Shown: positions 23,088 through 32,246, numbered from the stretch's first letter. The stretch is 45,383 nucleotides of DNA from Acidobacteriota bacterium (GCA_018001935.1 JAGNHB010000047.1:1-45383), one strand, 5' to 3'. A program made the numbers and translations. Notes: generated from the letters alone by a model not told the origin.

Positions 23088-24524
23088 CTAACCCGCGGGG
23101 TGCAGGCAACGCTTTTCTGCTGTGCCTGGAGTGGAAGTCGTGGGGCCCCGCGTGGCCGTGACGAGAGCGGCCGCCAGCAGCAGGAGGGCCTCCAGGGGGT
23201 GCCGGTAGCGGTACAGGAAGAAGTGGCTCAAATAGAAGCCCGTCGGGTAGAGCACCAAAAACCACAGGCAGGCGCGGTCGATGGTCCCGCCGCGGGCCGG
23301 GGAGCGAAGGCGTCCGATCATCCAGAACGTCAGGACGGCCCAGAAGAGGACCGTCAGGGCCGGCCGCAACGGGTTGGGCTTGAAGGGGTGCAGGCTCCAG
23401 AACCAGAGGATGCGCTGGGCGGTCAGGGCCAGGAAGTCGGCCGGCCGCTGCGTGACGAAGTCGGCAAAACGCGAGGCGCAGAGCCGGCCGTAGGCGATCT
23501 CCCCCATTCCCAGCAGTTGACGGCGCTCGCTCTCCGACGCGGCGGGGAAGCGTTCCGCGTGGGCGGCGTAGGGGTTCGCCCGACTCCCCGCGTTGTTGCC
23601 GAAATAGAGTTCCATGGGCATGTTGGACTTGAACAGGACCCACCCGCCGAGGGCGAGGCGGTTCCGGACGAGCCAGGGGGCCCAGAGGGCGGCGGCGCAA
23701 AGGACGATCACCAGGGCGAACCGGGTGGCCGTCAATCCCCGCCGCGGGCGCGCGCTCCCCGGGGCGTGTCCCGGGTTTGCCGGGGGGCGGCGGCGCCACC
23801 GGAGGGCGCACCGGGATTCCCACCCCACGAAGAAGAGCAGCGAGGCGGGCTCGCAGAGGACGGCGAGCGCCGACGCGAGGCCGTGAAGCCAAAGGGCGCC
23901 GTCCCGGCCGGTTTCCTCGAGGCGGTGCAGGGACAGCAGCGACAGGAAGGCGAAGAGGGCGAAGAGGACGGTGCCGTGGGTGTCGGCCACGGCGTAGTAC
24001 CAGGTGCCGGGGTAAGCGAGGAAGCAGAGTACGCCCAGCCCGGCGGGGACGGCCCCGGCCGCGGCGTGGAGAAGCCGGCGGGCCACCTCGATGGAGATCG
24101 CCGTCAGGATCGCCTGGACCACGAGGTACGCGGCCAGGGCCGCCGGGGTGTACGTGCCGAAGAGGGCGAAGACGAGCCACCACAGGAGGGTGTTCGGCGG
24201 GGTGACCCACGCCGTCGGGGGCGGCGGTCCCGTGTCCCCCTCGACGGGTGGGCGTCCGGGGGACGCGGAGGGGACGGTTTCGAACGTGTCCCCCGGAAGG
24301 CGGGCGAACGGGGAGGCGTAGCCGTACCCGGCAACGAGGTTGCGAGCTACGCGGCCGGACTCGAACCCGCAGGGCCAGGTGGTCCCGGGAAGCACCGACC
24401 AGGGCCGGGTCACCAGGAGCAAACCGGCGCAGGCGAGGAGGAAGAGCCCGAGCAGCAGGCGGGAACCCGACGGGGACCCCGCCCGGGCGACACACGTTTC
24501 CAGGTGGTCACGGAACCCGGGCAT
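23088..24524 (-). CDS. GT39/ArnT-like polytopic glycosyltransferase
   Basis: 478 residues from ATG 24524, five bases after the ArsR stop codon. The first helix (LLLGLFLLACAGLLLV) leads to a periplasmic loop, CGFESGRVARNLVAGYGYASPF, that in PMT/ArnT enzymes follows the catalytic acidic residue. Around eight to ten further hydrophobic segments follow, then WLVRNRLALGGW and a basic C-terminus. Such enzymes transfer a sugar from a polyprenyl-phosphate carrier to lipid or protein on the outer face of the inner membrane. Coupling to an ArsR regulator is unusual. A longer upstream frame reads antisense-like through the regulator gene and is rejected. Confidence 0.85.
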   Translation of the reverse strand: MPGFRDHLETCVARAGSPSGSRLLLGLFLLACAGLLLVTRPWSVLPGTTWPCGFESGRVARNLVAGYGYASPFARLPGDTFETVPSASPGRPPVEGDTGPPPPTAWVTPPNTLLWWLVFALFGTYTPAALAAYLVVQAILTAISIEVARRLLHAAAGAVPAGLGVLCFLAYPGTWYYAVADTHGTVLFALFAFLSLLSLHRLEETGRDGALWLHGLASALAVLCEPASLLFFVGWESRCALRWRRRPPANPGHAPGSARPRRGLTATRFALVIVLCAAALWAPWLVRNRLALGGWVLFKSNMPMELYFGNNAGSRANPYAAHAERFPAASESERRQLLGMGEIAYGRLCASRFADFVTQRPADFLALTAQRILWFWSLHPFKPNPLRPALTVLFWAVLTFWMIGRLRSPARGGTIDRACLWFLVLYPTGFYLSHFFLYRYRHPLEALLLLAAALVTATRGPTTSTPGTAEKRCLHPAG

Positions 24525-24529
24525 CGGGA

Positions 24530-24958
24530 TCAGTCCACCCACTCGTCCATGGGCAGGGGGGCGGAGGCAGGGGCGTCGATCTCCCGGCGGCGCGGGGCGG
24601 AGCCGCGGGGCCGGGACGTGTCTCCCCCGGGCCGGAAGTCGGTGTCCTGAAGGCGGAGACGGTCTTCCCGGATCACGGGGTCGTCGCCCAGGGCCGTCCC
24701 GATCCAGCGGAGGGCGGCGGTGACCGCTTCGGGCGCGTCCTCGCCCGCCTCGCGGTAGAAGACCCGGCGGCCCTGCTTGCGGGACTCCACCAGGCGGGCC
24801 CCCTGGAGGATGGAGAGGTGCTTCGACACGGTGGAAGGCGCGAGGCCGACAAGCCGGACCAGGGTCCCGACGCACTGTTCGCCCCCCTGGAGGGCCACGA
24901 GAAGCCTGACCCGCTGGGGGTCCGAGACGGCCTTGCAGATCGCCATGAATTCCCGCAT
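24530..24958 (-). CDS. ArsR-family winged-helix regulator
   Basis: 142 residues from ATG 24958; GGAGGG lies eight bases before it, favouring it over the ATG at 24982. The core KAVSDPQRVRLLVALQGGEQCV, then APSTVSKHLSILQGARLVESRKQGRRVFYRE is a standard ArsR winged helix. Only one cysteine remains near the alpha3 site (QCVG instead of the metal-binding CVC), so metal sensing is doubtful. A 50-residue Arg/Pro-rich tail follows. Its position immediately upstream of the glycosyltransferase suggests it controls that gene and itself. Both halves shown here are quoted in short pieces of one continuous domain. Confidence 0.9.
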   Translation of the reverse strand: MREFMAICKAVSDPQRVRLLVALQGGEQCVGTLVRLVGLAPSTVSKHLSILQGARLVESRKQGRRVFYREAGEDAPEAVTAALRWIGTALGDDPVIREDRLRLQDTDFRPGGDTSRPRGSAPRRREIDAPASAPLPMDEWVD

Positions 24959-25036
24959 GCGGTTTCCCTCCAATGTTGTCATGTGGCGAAATGAAGGGTA
25001 TCAGAAGTCCGGGCCCCGTTCAAGAGGGAGAGCGGT

Positions 25037-26185
25037 TCAGTCCCCGAAGAACGTGTCCAGAAGACGCTTGGCGCCGGCGGCGGCGGGGAGCCGGCCGTCG
25101 AGGACGTCTCGCTCCACCTCCCGCAGGATCCGCTGGACGGCGGGTCGCGACTCGAAGGCCTGCCGGAGCTGGTCCAGGACCATGTCGCGCATCCAGTCGA
25201 GGGTTTGCGCCTTCCGGCGGACCTGGAGGAAGCCGGAGCGGGAGGTCCGGTCACGGAAATCCCGGATCACGTCCCACAGCTCGGGAACCCCCCCGCCCGT
25301 CAGGGCGGAGCAGGTGAGGGCCCGGGTGGCCCACCCCTCCGTGGCGGGCGCCAGGTAGTGCAGCGCCCGCTCGTACTCCGCCCGGGCCACCTCGGCCCGG
25401 CCGGCGTTGTCGCCGTCGGCCTTGGTGATCACCAGGGCGTCCGCCAGCTCCATGATCCCCTTCTTGATGCCCTGGAGCTCGTCGCCCGCGCCCGAGAGCA
25501 TCAGGAGCAGGAAGAAGTCCACCATGGAGCGGACCGTGATCTCGCTTTGGCCCACCCCCACCGTCTCCACCAGGATGGTGTCGTAACCGGCGGCCTCGCA
25601 CAGGAGCAGGGTTTCCCGGGTCTTCCGGTTCACGCCCCCGAGGGCGCCGCCGGACGGGGAGGGGCGGATGAAGCACCGGGGGTCCCGGGCCAGGCGCTCC
25701 ATGCGGGTCTTGTCGCCCAGGATGCTGCCGCGGGTCAGGGAACTGCTGGGGTCGACGGCCAGGACCGCGACCCGGTGCCCCCGCTCCACCAGGAAGCAGC
25801 CGAAGGTCTCGATGAAGGTGCTCTTTCCCACCCCCGGGACGCCGGTGATGCCGATCCGGAGGGAATCACCCGTCCGGTGAAGAACACGGCAGAGCAGGTC
25901 CTGGGCCGTGTCGGTGTGGGAGGAGAGGTTGCTCTCCACCAGGGTGATGGCGCGGGCGAGGGTGGTCCGGTCCCCGGCCAGGACGCCGCCGACGTAGTCT
26001 TCCACGGACAGCTGCCGGGCCCGGTGCACCCGGGACGGGGCGACCCGGTGGGTCACCCGGGCGGCCTCGGAGGGCAGGCCGTCGTGGCGGTCCTCCCGGC
26101 CCTCCATGACCCGGGAGGCGAAGCCTTCGCCACCGCCGGGGGGCGCCCACTCGGGCAGACGGGTCTTGACGGGATGGTCCTTCAT
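25037..26185 (-). CDS. meaB: MeaB/ArgK-type GTPase, B12-mutase chaperone
   Basis: 382 residues from ATG 26185, which overlaps the tag stop codon by four bases (ATGA). GTPase marks: Walker A GVPGVGKST (115-123), VDPSSSLTRGSILGDKTRM, ETVGVGQSE, ITKADGD and the C-terminal helix for dimerisation. MeaB proteins gate cofactor loading and protect methylmalonyl-CoA mutase or related B12 mutases. No mutase gene is in the window, so the partner is elsewhere. The N-terminal 50 residues are longer and more basic/Gly-rich than usual. Confidence 0.93.
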   Translation of the reverse strand: MKDHPVKTRLPEWAPPGGGEGFASRVMEGREDRHDGLPSEAARVTHRVAPSRVHRARQLSVEDYVGGVLAGDRTTLARAITLVESNLSSHTDTAQDLLCRVLHRTGDSLRIGITGVPGVGKSTFIETFGCFLVERGHRVAVLAVDPSSSLTRGSILGDKTRMERLARDPRCFIRPSPSGGALGGVNRKTRETLLLCEAAGYDTILVETVGVGQSEITVRSMVDFFLLLMLSGAGDELQGIKKGIMELADALVITKADGDNAGRAEVARAEYERALHYLAPATEGWATRALTCSALTGGGVPELWDVIRDFRDRTSRSGFLQVRRKAQTLDWMRDMVLDQLRQAFESRPAVQRILREVERDVLDGRLPAAAGAKRLLDTFFGD

Positions 26186-26796
26186 CGCGGGCCGCTCCCA
26201 GCGGGCCCCGTGCCATCGGCGAGGGCGGCCAGTTCGGCGTGCCGGAAGCAGTGGACCAGGTGATCGTTCACCATCCCGACGGCCTGCATGAAGGCGTAGC
26301 AGATGGTGGAGCCCACGAAGGAGAACCCGCGGGACCGCAGGTCGGCGCTCAAACGGTCGGAGAGGGGGGTGCGGGCGGGGACCTCGGAGAGGGTCTCCCA
26401 CCGGTTCACCGCGGGCCGGCCTCCCGTGAAGCCCCAGAGATAGGCGGCGAAGCTCCCGAACGCGGCCTGGACCTCCAGGAAGGCCTTCGCGTTGCGGATG
26501 GAAGCCGACACCTTGAGCCGGTTCCGGACGATGCGCGGGTCGGCGAGCAACGCCGCTTCACGGTCGGGGCCGAACGCGGACACCCGCTCCGGGTGGAAAC
26601 CCTCGTAGGCCGCGCGATACCCCTCCCGCCGGCGGAGGATGGTCAGCCAACTCAGCCCCGCCTGGGCGCCCTCCAGGATCAGGAACTCGAAGAGGAGGCG
26701 GTCGTCGTGAACCGGCACGCCCCACTCCCGGTCGTGATAGGCGGTGTATTCCGGGTGGGAGAGGCCCCAGCCGCAACGTTTGGTCCCGGGTTCCAT
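26182..26796 (-). CDS. tag: DNA-3-methyladenine glycosylase I
   Basis: 204 residues from ATG 26796. RCGWG, YHDREWGVPVHDD, EGAQAGLSWLTILRRREGYR and FVGSTICYAFMQAVGMVNDH followed by LVHCFRH are the Tag signature, including the Cys/His zinc site formed by the N-terminal CGW, the early His and the late HxxxC. It removes 3-methyladenine from alkylated DNA. It starts 20 bases after nuoN and its stop overlaps the meaB start, so the three are translationally linked. A second alkylation-repair-type gene, the YcaQ-like one, lies elsewhere in the window. Confidence 0.95.
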   Translation of the reverse strand: MEPGTKRCGWGLSHPEYTAYHDREWGVPVHDDRLLFEFLILEGAQAGLSWLTILRRREGYRAAYEGFHPERVSAFGPDREAALLADPRIVRNRLKVSASIRNAKAFLEVQAAFGSFAAYLWGFTGGRPAVNRWETLSEVPARTPLSDRLSADLRSRGFSFVGSTICYAFMQAVGMVNDHLVHCFRHAELAALADGTGPAGSGPR

Positions 26797-26816
26797 GGGT
26801 CGGCGCTCCCTGGCGT

Positions 26817-28271
26817 TCAGTGGCCGGCGACCAGGCCCGAGCCGATGCGGGCGGTGACGTCCAGGAGTTGGGCGGGGTACAGGCCCAGCGCCACGCTCAC
26901 CGCCCCGCAGGCCGCCAGGACCGTGGCCGTGCCGGCCGAGAGGTCGGGTTCGACGGCGTCGTCGGGACGCTGGCGCGTGAACATGACCACAATGACCCGG
27001 AGGTAGTACCACGCCCCGATGAGGCTGGCCACGATGGCCACGAGGACCGGGGCGTACCATCCCTTCTCCAGGGCGGCGGAGAAGAGGTACAGCTTGCCGA
27101 TGAAGCCGGCGGTGGCGGGGATGCCGGCCAGGGAAAGGAGGCAGATGGCCAGGGTGGACCCCAGGAAGGGGCGGGTGAACCCGACGCCCTGGTAGTCGTC
27201 CAGGTTGACGCGGCTGTCCCCCTCGCCGGCCAGCACTGTCACGGCGGCGAAGGCCCCGATGGTCATGACGGCGTAGACCACGAGGTAGAAGAGCACGGCC
27301 GAGTAGGCCGGGCCCGAGGCGGTCAGGAGCCCGAGGAGGATGTAGCCGGCGTGGGCGATGGAGGAGTAGGCCAGGAGCCGCTTGAGGTTCTCCTGCCGGA
27401 GCGCCGCGAGGTTCCCGACCAGCATGGTCAGGACGGAGGCCGCCGCGAGGAGCGGTTTGACGAAAGCCCCCTCGGGCGGGGTGGCGTAGAGGGCGATGCG
27501 CACCAGTGCCGCGAAGCCCGCAATCTTGGGGACGGAAGCCAGGAAGGCGCTCACGGGGCTGGGGGCGCCCTGGTAGACGTCGGGCGCCCAGACGTGGAAG
27601 GGGACGACGGCCAGCTTGAAGAAAAGCCCCGCGAAGATCATCAGCAGGCCCAGCAGAAGGCCGAAGGGGACCTCCCGGAAGGAGCGGCAGGCGGACAGCA
27701 CGTCCAGGACGGCCGTGTACCGCGTCCCGCCGGCCGACCCGTAGACCCAGGCGATGCCGTAGAGCATGACCGCGGCCGAGAGGGACCCGACGAAGAAGTA
27801 CTTGACGCCGGACTCGGCGGATTCGGGGTTTTCCCTCCGGTATGCCGCCAGGACGCAGGAGGCCAGGGAGAGGATCTCCAGGCCGATGAAGAGAAGGATG
27901 AGGTCGACGGCGCCCGCCATGATGCCCACGCCGGAGAGTGCGAAGAGGAAAAGGGCGAAGTACTCGCAGCGCGGCAGACGCCCGACCCGGAGAAAACGGT
28001 GGGAGAGCCCGGCGAGGAGCAACCCGGAGCCGGCAACGGCCAGTCGTATCAGGAGCAGAAACGCGTCGGAACGGAAGGTGCCGTGAAGGCGAAACCCGGT
28101 GCCCTCCAGGGCGCAGAGGACCGCGGCGGCGCCCGAGGCCAGGCAGGCCAGGGCCGTCAGGGCGGGGGCCACGGAGCGCCGCTTCAGGAAAGGATCGACG
28201 GCCAGGATCAGGACGCCGGCGGCGGCGAGGGTGATTTCCGGCAGGATTGCGAAGAGATCGTCGAGTGGCAC
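26817..28271 (-). CDS. nuoN: NADH-quinone oxidoreductase subunit N
   Basis: 484 residues, start GTG 28271 with GGGAG upstream. About fourteen hydrophobic segments and the antiporter-like core are present: LFIGLEILSLASCVLAAYRR, ESGVKYFFVGSLSAAVMLYG, FFKLAVVPFHVWAPDVYQGAP, LAALRQENLKRLLAYSSIAHAGY and SLAGIPATAGFIGKLYLF (each part of conserved NuoN blocks with the proton-channel Lys/Glu). It is a membrane-arm proton-pumping subunit of complex I. It is solitary: none of nuoA-M is adjacent, and the upstream gene encodes a secreted propeller protein. Either the nuo operon is split or this is an extra copy. Confidence 0.95.
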   Translation of the reverse strand: MPLDDLFAILPEITLAAAGVLILAVDPFLKRRSVAPALTALACLASGAAAVLCALEGTGFRLHGTFRSDAFLLLIRLAVAGSGLLLAGLSHRFLRVGRLPRCEYFALFLFALSGVGIMAGAVDLILLFIGLEILSLASCVLAAYRRENPESAESGVKYFFVGSLSAAVMLYGIAWVYGSAGGTRYTAVLDVLSACRSFREVPFGLLLGLLMIFAGLFFKLAVVPFHVWAPDVYQGAPSPVSAFLASVPKIAGFAALVRIALYATPPEGAFVKPLLAAASVLTMLVGNLAALRQENLKRLLAYSSIAHAGYILLGLLTASGPAYSAVLFYLVVYAVMTIGAFAAVTVLAGEGDSRVNLDDYQGVGFTRPFLGSTLAICLLSLAGIPATAGFIGKLYLFSAALEKGWYAPVLVAIVASLIGAWYYLRVIVVMFTRQRPDDAVEPDLSAGTATVLAACGAVSVALGLYPAQLLDVTARIGSGLVAGH

Positions 28272-28308
28272 GGTGTTCGTCTCCCTGCGTTGTTGTCGGG
28301 ACGCGCGC

Positions 28309-30951
28309 TCAGTTGCGGGGGATGCCGGAGAGCATCTTCAGGGACCCGTCCTGGAACAGTTCGAGCGCCAGGAACGGGTCGATGCTGCTCAGGGTCACGT
28401 ATCCCCCGATCTGGCCGTCGGCGGCCGGGATCACGTCCGGGCTGTTGATCAGGTTCAGGATGCGTCCCGACGGCGGGATGGACAGGGTCTTCTGCCCGGT
28501 GATCAACCCCGACTCCTTGTAGACCTTCATCTGAACGCTGATGGTTTTGGTCGTGCCGGGGTTGACCAGGCTGAACCCGTTGAAGTACACCAGGGTGCTC
28601 CCCTGGATGGGGCCCGCCGCCACGTGGCTGAACACGCACGAGGTGTAGGTGTCGGGCTCCATCGGGAGGGCCGACTGGAACTGGGGGACGGCGTTGACCC
28701 CGTCCCCGAAGACGACATCGCCGATCAACCCGCTCCGGGTGGAGGTGACCACCGCGTAACCGGTCACGTAGGCCGGGTGGGTCGCCGGGTCGGGGAGCGC
28801 GAAGAGGTTCCAGGCCGAGCCGATGTACTGGCCCCCGGCCGGGATGACGGCCTGCCCCACGAGGGGTCCCGCCACGCCGTCCCGGTGGAAGGTGAAGGTC
28901 ACCGTCGCCGCCTCCGCAGCGGTGTTGATCACCGAGAACGTGGTGTCGTAGGGGATGGTGAAGCCGGGCAGTTCGCCGCCGGTCGCGACGTGGGGGCAGT
29001 AGAGGGTGGAGACTCCGGGATTGCCCGACAGGGGGAGGGTCCGGACGGTCACACAGGTCTGGCTTTCGTTGTAGAACCGGGTCAGGGCCATGCCCGTCAC
29101 GGCGCCGTAGGTGGACTTGACCTTCCCGACGATGTAGGCGCCCGACACGTCCACCGAGGTCCAGTCGCGGAAGAACAGGTCGCGGAGCGAACCGGAGAGG
29201 AGGGCCCCCGGGGGGATGGCCCGGTCGGTGACGACGTTCCCCAGCGTGGCCCCCGACGCGTCCTTGAGAGTGAGGTCGACGGTCACGGAGGCGGAGAAGG
29301 GGTTCGCCACGGTGATCTCCGTCTTGCGGGCGTAGGCCCCGTTCCCGTAGAGCTCGGACACGCGGGTGATGTAGAAATCCCGGAAGGTGCTGTCGGAGGC
29401 CACGGTCCCGTCCATGTAGGTCCCGGCGCTGTCCGCTTCCAGGAAGAAGCCCCGGGCGTCCCAGGAGTTGGAGAAGATCTGGACCCAGGCCGGGGTAGTC
29501 GGGGTGGTGAGCCCGAAAAGGTCGGTCCCGAGGAAGGGGAGCTGGCTCTGCGGTTCGAGGATCCGGGTCGCGGGGTTGGAAACGCCCGGCATGTCGTAAC
29601 CGTCCTTGTCGATGGCGTAGGCGATGAAGCTCGATGCCGACGGGGTGGGATTGCTGATGGCGTAGCCCGTGAACTCCGGGGTGCCGGTCACCAGGATGGG
29701 GGCGTTCATCACCCGGGGGTAAAGGCAGATCAGGCCGACCGAGTCCTTCAGGGCGAGCTGGGGCGAGCCCAGCACGTTCACCGCCGCCAGTTGGATGCCG
29801 TCGGGGGCGAGGGTGATCTGTTCCGGCCCGGCGCCGACGGGCCCGGTGGGGGTGTAGGAGAGGATGTTCCCGGTCACCCAGTCGAAGCAGACCAGTTCCG
29901 AACTCTGGAGGGAGGCGATGGCCGCGGTGGTTCCCTCGGGCAGGACGACGATGTTGTTGTACCCGTCCCAGCCCGCTTCGCCCGAGCTGTCGTAGATTTC
30001 CTTGTGCAGGGTGAAGGCGTGGGGGTTGGACTGGACGTCGATGACGTAGATCCGGTTGAGGATGATGGAACTGGCGAGCACGTAGTGCCCGTCCGGCGAG
30101 ATGGCGATCCGGCTGAGGCTGGCGTTGGAGTGGCTCTCGGCCGAGAAGTGAATGAAGTACTGGCTCGAGTAGGTCGGTATGTTGAAGGAGAGGACGTCGT
30201 TGAGCCCGGAGTCGCAGACGTAGCCCCAGGTGCCGTCCGGGGCGAAGACGATGTTGTTGTGGCAGGCCCCCTTGGTCCCGACCCGGTCGAAGTCCGCCTC
30301 CACCATGTTGAAGGTGTTCAGGACCGTGAAGGACGGGGGGGACGCGATGTTGACGACGGTGATCTGGTCGTTGGTCGACTGGCCGTTGCACAGGACGAAA
30401 GCCTTGTCCCCCGCCGGGTTGATGTAGGTCCGGACGGGCCCGACCCCGGTGCTGAGGGTCGAGGTCAGCTGCCCCGTGGACAGGTTGAAGATGAAGACCT
30501 GGTTGGCGGAGAGCTTGTTGTTGCAGACGAAACCATACTGGCTGTTGGGGGTGAAGGCGATGTTCCCGTAGAGGCTGAACTGGGCGTTGAGGGGGGGGGC
30601 GTAGGTCCTCACGGTGTTGTCGCTGAGCTGGATGATGGTCACGCTGGTGCTTCCCGCGTTCAGGACGCAGGCGCGCTGTCCGTCGGGGGTGATGAAGATT
30701 CCCGCGGGCTCGGTCCCGGTGGGGACGGTGGTGACGATATTGCCGGTCGACCGCATCGGGTCGAAGACGATCACGCGATTGTTCTGCGGGTCGGTGACGT
30801 ACCCGTGGCCGGTGACGGCGGAGAAGGCCACGTTGTTGTAATAGGCGTAATCCTCGATATTGGTCTGGACCAGGCCCATCCGGATCTGGGCATCGACCGC
30901 CGCCGCCCCCAGCAGGCAGAGCGCCGTGAACAGGAAGATTCTCTTTCGCAT
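28309..30951 (-). CDS. Secreted YVTN-like beta-propeller protein with C-terminal beta-sandwich modules
   Basis: 880 residues; AAGGAG lies six bases before ATG 30951. Residues 1-22 are a signal peptide (MRKRIFLFTALCLLGAAAVDAQ). Residues about 30-400 contain repeating blades such as VTDPQNNRVIVFD, AGIFITPDGQRACVLN, SLYGNIAFTPNSQYGFVCN and SRIAISPDGHYVLAS, typical of YVTN/surface-layer propellers. Residues about 410-880 form at least three beta-sandwich-like units (for example FTGYAISNPTPSASSF, KTEITVANPFSASVTVD, TLVYFNGFSLVNPGTTK). These resemble the middle modules of the 1504-residue protein. It is extracellular with unknown ligand. It lies 37 bases from both its upstream neighbour and nuoN. 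Confidence 0.85.
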   Translation of the reverse strand: MRKRIFLFTALCLLGAAAVDAQIRMGLVQTNIEDYAYYNNVAFSAVTGHGYVTDPQNNRVIVFDPMRSTGNIVTTVPTGTEPAGIFITPDGQRACVLNAGSTSVTIIQLSDNTVRTYAPPLNAQFSLYGNIAFTPNSQYGFVCNNKLSANQVFIFNLSTGQLTSTLSTGVGPVRTYINPAGDKAFVLCNGQSTNDQITVVNIASPPSFTVLNTFNMVEADFDRVGTKGACHNNIVFAPDGTWGYVCDSGLNDVLSFNIPTYSSQYFIHFSAESHSNASLSRIAISPDGHYVLASSIILNRIYVIDVQSNPHAFTLHKEIYDSSGEAGWDGYNNIVVLPEGTTAAIASLQSSELVCFDWVTGNILSYTPTGPVGAGPEQITLAPDGIQLAAVNVLGSPQLALKDSVGLICLYPRVMNAPILVTGTPEFTGYAISNPTPSASSFIAYAIDKDGYDMPGVSNPATRILEPQSQLPFLGTDLFGLTTPTTPAWVQIFSNSWDARGFFLEADSAGTYMDGTVASDSTFRDFYITRVSELYGNGAYARKTEITVANPFSASVTVDLTLKDASGATLGNVVTDRAIPPGALLSGSLRDLFFRDWTSVDVSGAYIVGKVKSTYGAVTGMALTRFYNESQTCVTVRTLPLSGNPGVSTLYCPHVATGGELPGFTIPYDTTFSVINTAAEAATVTFTFHRDGVAGPLVGQAVIPAGGQYIGSAWNLFALPDPATHPAYVTGYAVVTSTRSGLIGDVVFGDGVNAVPQFQSALPMEPDTYTSCVFSHVAAGPIQGSTLVYFNGFSLVNPGTTKTISVQMKVYKESGLITGQKTLSIPPSGRILNLINSPDVIPAADGQIGGYVTLSSIDPFLALELFQDGSLKMLSGIPRN

Positions 30952-30988
30952 GGTGAACTCCTTCCCGGCCCGGATAGCGGCCGGCTTG

Positions 30989-32104
30989 TCATGGCTTGAA
31001 ATCGGCCCGCAAGGCGCCTTTGAAGGCGGTGTAAGGGACCTTCACCTCCTGGGCGCCCGCGGCGTGACAGGCCACCTGGTAGGCGTCGAACAGGATCAGC
31101 AGGCCGTCCCCGAGGACCAGGAACCGCTTGAAATTGTCCTCGTCAAGGGACGTTCCTTCCTTGACCCACCCCTCGTCCGCGTCCTCGAGGGTCCCGAGCA
31201 GGTCTTCCCGGCAGAAGGCGGATAGCGTTTTCAGCCAGGGGGACCCCGGGGTGAACAGGTCGGGGAGCGCCACCGGGGCGAGGGACGCGAGGTCGAAGTT
31301 CAGGGTGAGGGAATTCGTCTGCGGGTGCGCAGCCCCCATCTCGTAGCGGAACACCGTGAAGTGGAGGGCGACGTGCCGGGGAGAGGTGTACGCGATGCGG
31401 TAGGAGACGAGGTACTGGCTGCGGGTCCCGACGCTCGTCAGGTTCTTGTGGGAGTCGTACTGCCGGATGGCGGCGTAAGCCTCTTCGAATGCCGTCCGGA
31501 CGCCGTCCAGACCGGCGGAGGCGAGGGTCTCGACCTGCTCGTTGAACTCCCGCTCCATGGCCGGCCGGGTCGGGCAGGACATCCGGGGGACCTCCACCTT
31601 CAGGTCGTACAGGGCGCGGCGATCCTGGTGGTCCTCGATCACGGCCGACTTCAGGGTGAAGTGCGGGGGGGCGTTCTCCAGGGGGCGCAGGACGAAGGGG
31701 ACCTTCCGGCCGCCGGCCTCCCGCGACCAGTTCCCGGAGATAACCCCCTTCTCGCCGCGGGTCCCGGTGAAGATGCCCGTGGGGTTCCCCTGGGCGTCGC
31801 TTTCCGTCATCACCAGCTCCCCGTCCGCCTTTTTCACGGTCAGCTTGACGGGTTCGCCGCAGCTGGTCCCGGGAGCGGTCTCCTCCCCGGCGGGTTCGAT
31901 TTCCGTCCAGTACCAACCCGAGGGGGAAGGTGCATCCAGGGTCAGGCGCGCCTGGATCCGGTTTTTGCCCAGGGTGCCCTCCCACGCCGTCCCGGTCACC
32001 GACAGCGGGACCGGCTTGGGTTTCCCGGCCGGTACCGTGGCCGTGAGGCCGGCGAGGCCGGCGACGACGAGGAGGCATCGAAGGGGGAGTGTGCGGGGCG
32101 TCAT
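30989..32104 (-). CDS. Exported DUF3298/RsiV-like protein
   Basis: 371 residues. The N-terminus MTPRTLPLRCLLVVAGLAGL is a signal peptide. An N-terminal beta domain (TGTAWEGTLGKNRIQARLTL, GIFTGTRGEKGVISGNWSRE) precedes a region matching DUF4163/DUF3298: a DLKVEVPR strand, EREFNEQVETL, SYRIAYTSPRHVALHFTVF, AAHPQTNSLTLNFDL, LDEDNFKRFLVLGDGLLILF. Such domains occur in anti-sigma factor RsiV, which binds lysozyme, and in peptidoglycan deacetylases. Here no anti-sigma domain is present. It heads a likely operon and has its own promoter. Confidence 0.8.
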   Translation of the reverse strand: MTPRTLPLRCLLVVAGLAGLTATVPAGKPKPVPLSVTGTAWEGTLGKNRIQARLTLDAPSPSGWYWTEIEPAGEETAPGTSCGEPVKLTVKKADGELVMTESDAQGNPTGIFTGTRGEKGVISGNWSREAGGRKVPFVLRPLENAPPHFTLKSAVIEDHQDRRALYDLKVEVPRMSCPTRPAMEREFNEQVETLASAGLDGVRTAFEEAYAAIRQYDSHKNLTSVGTRSQYLVSYRIAYTSPRHVALHFTVFRYEMGAAHPQTNSLTLNFDLASLAPVALPDLFTPGSPWLKTLSAFCREDLLGTLEDADEGWVKEGTSLDEDNFKRFLVLGDGLLILFDAYQVACHAAGAQEVKVPYTAFKGALRADFKP

Positions 32105-32157
32105 GTCGGTTCTTTCCCGTGCGAGGATTTCCGGCCGTCTTTCGGCACCTTCGGCGC

Positions 32158-32186
32158 ATTATACCGTATCCGGGTCCGAGCGGCAA
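32158..32186 (-). promoter_or_regulatory. Promoter for the DUF3298 gene and downstream unit
   Basis: On the minus strand TTGCCG (32186-32181) and a perfect TATAAT (32163-32158) are 17 bases apart. It is back to back with the plus-strand promoter at 32217. Confidence 0.65.
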
Positions 32187-32216
32187 CGGGGATTTGCCCG
32201 CGGGCCGCGCAACGGG

Positions 32217-32246
32217 TTGAATCGCCGGGGCCGTCTCGGTTACAAT
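32217..32246 (+). promoter_or_regulatory. Promoter for the repeat-protein/radical SAM pair
   Basis: TTGAAT (32217-32222) and TACAAT (32241-32246) are 18 bases apart. The ATG at 32264 would leave a very short leader of about ten bases that just contains the ribosome site. Confidence 0.5.
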
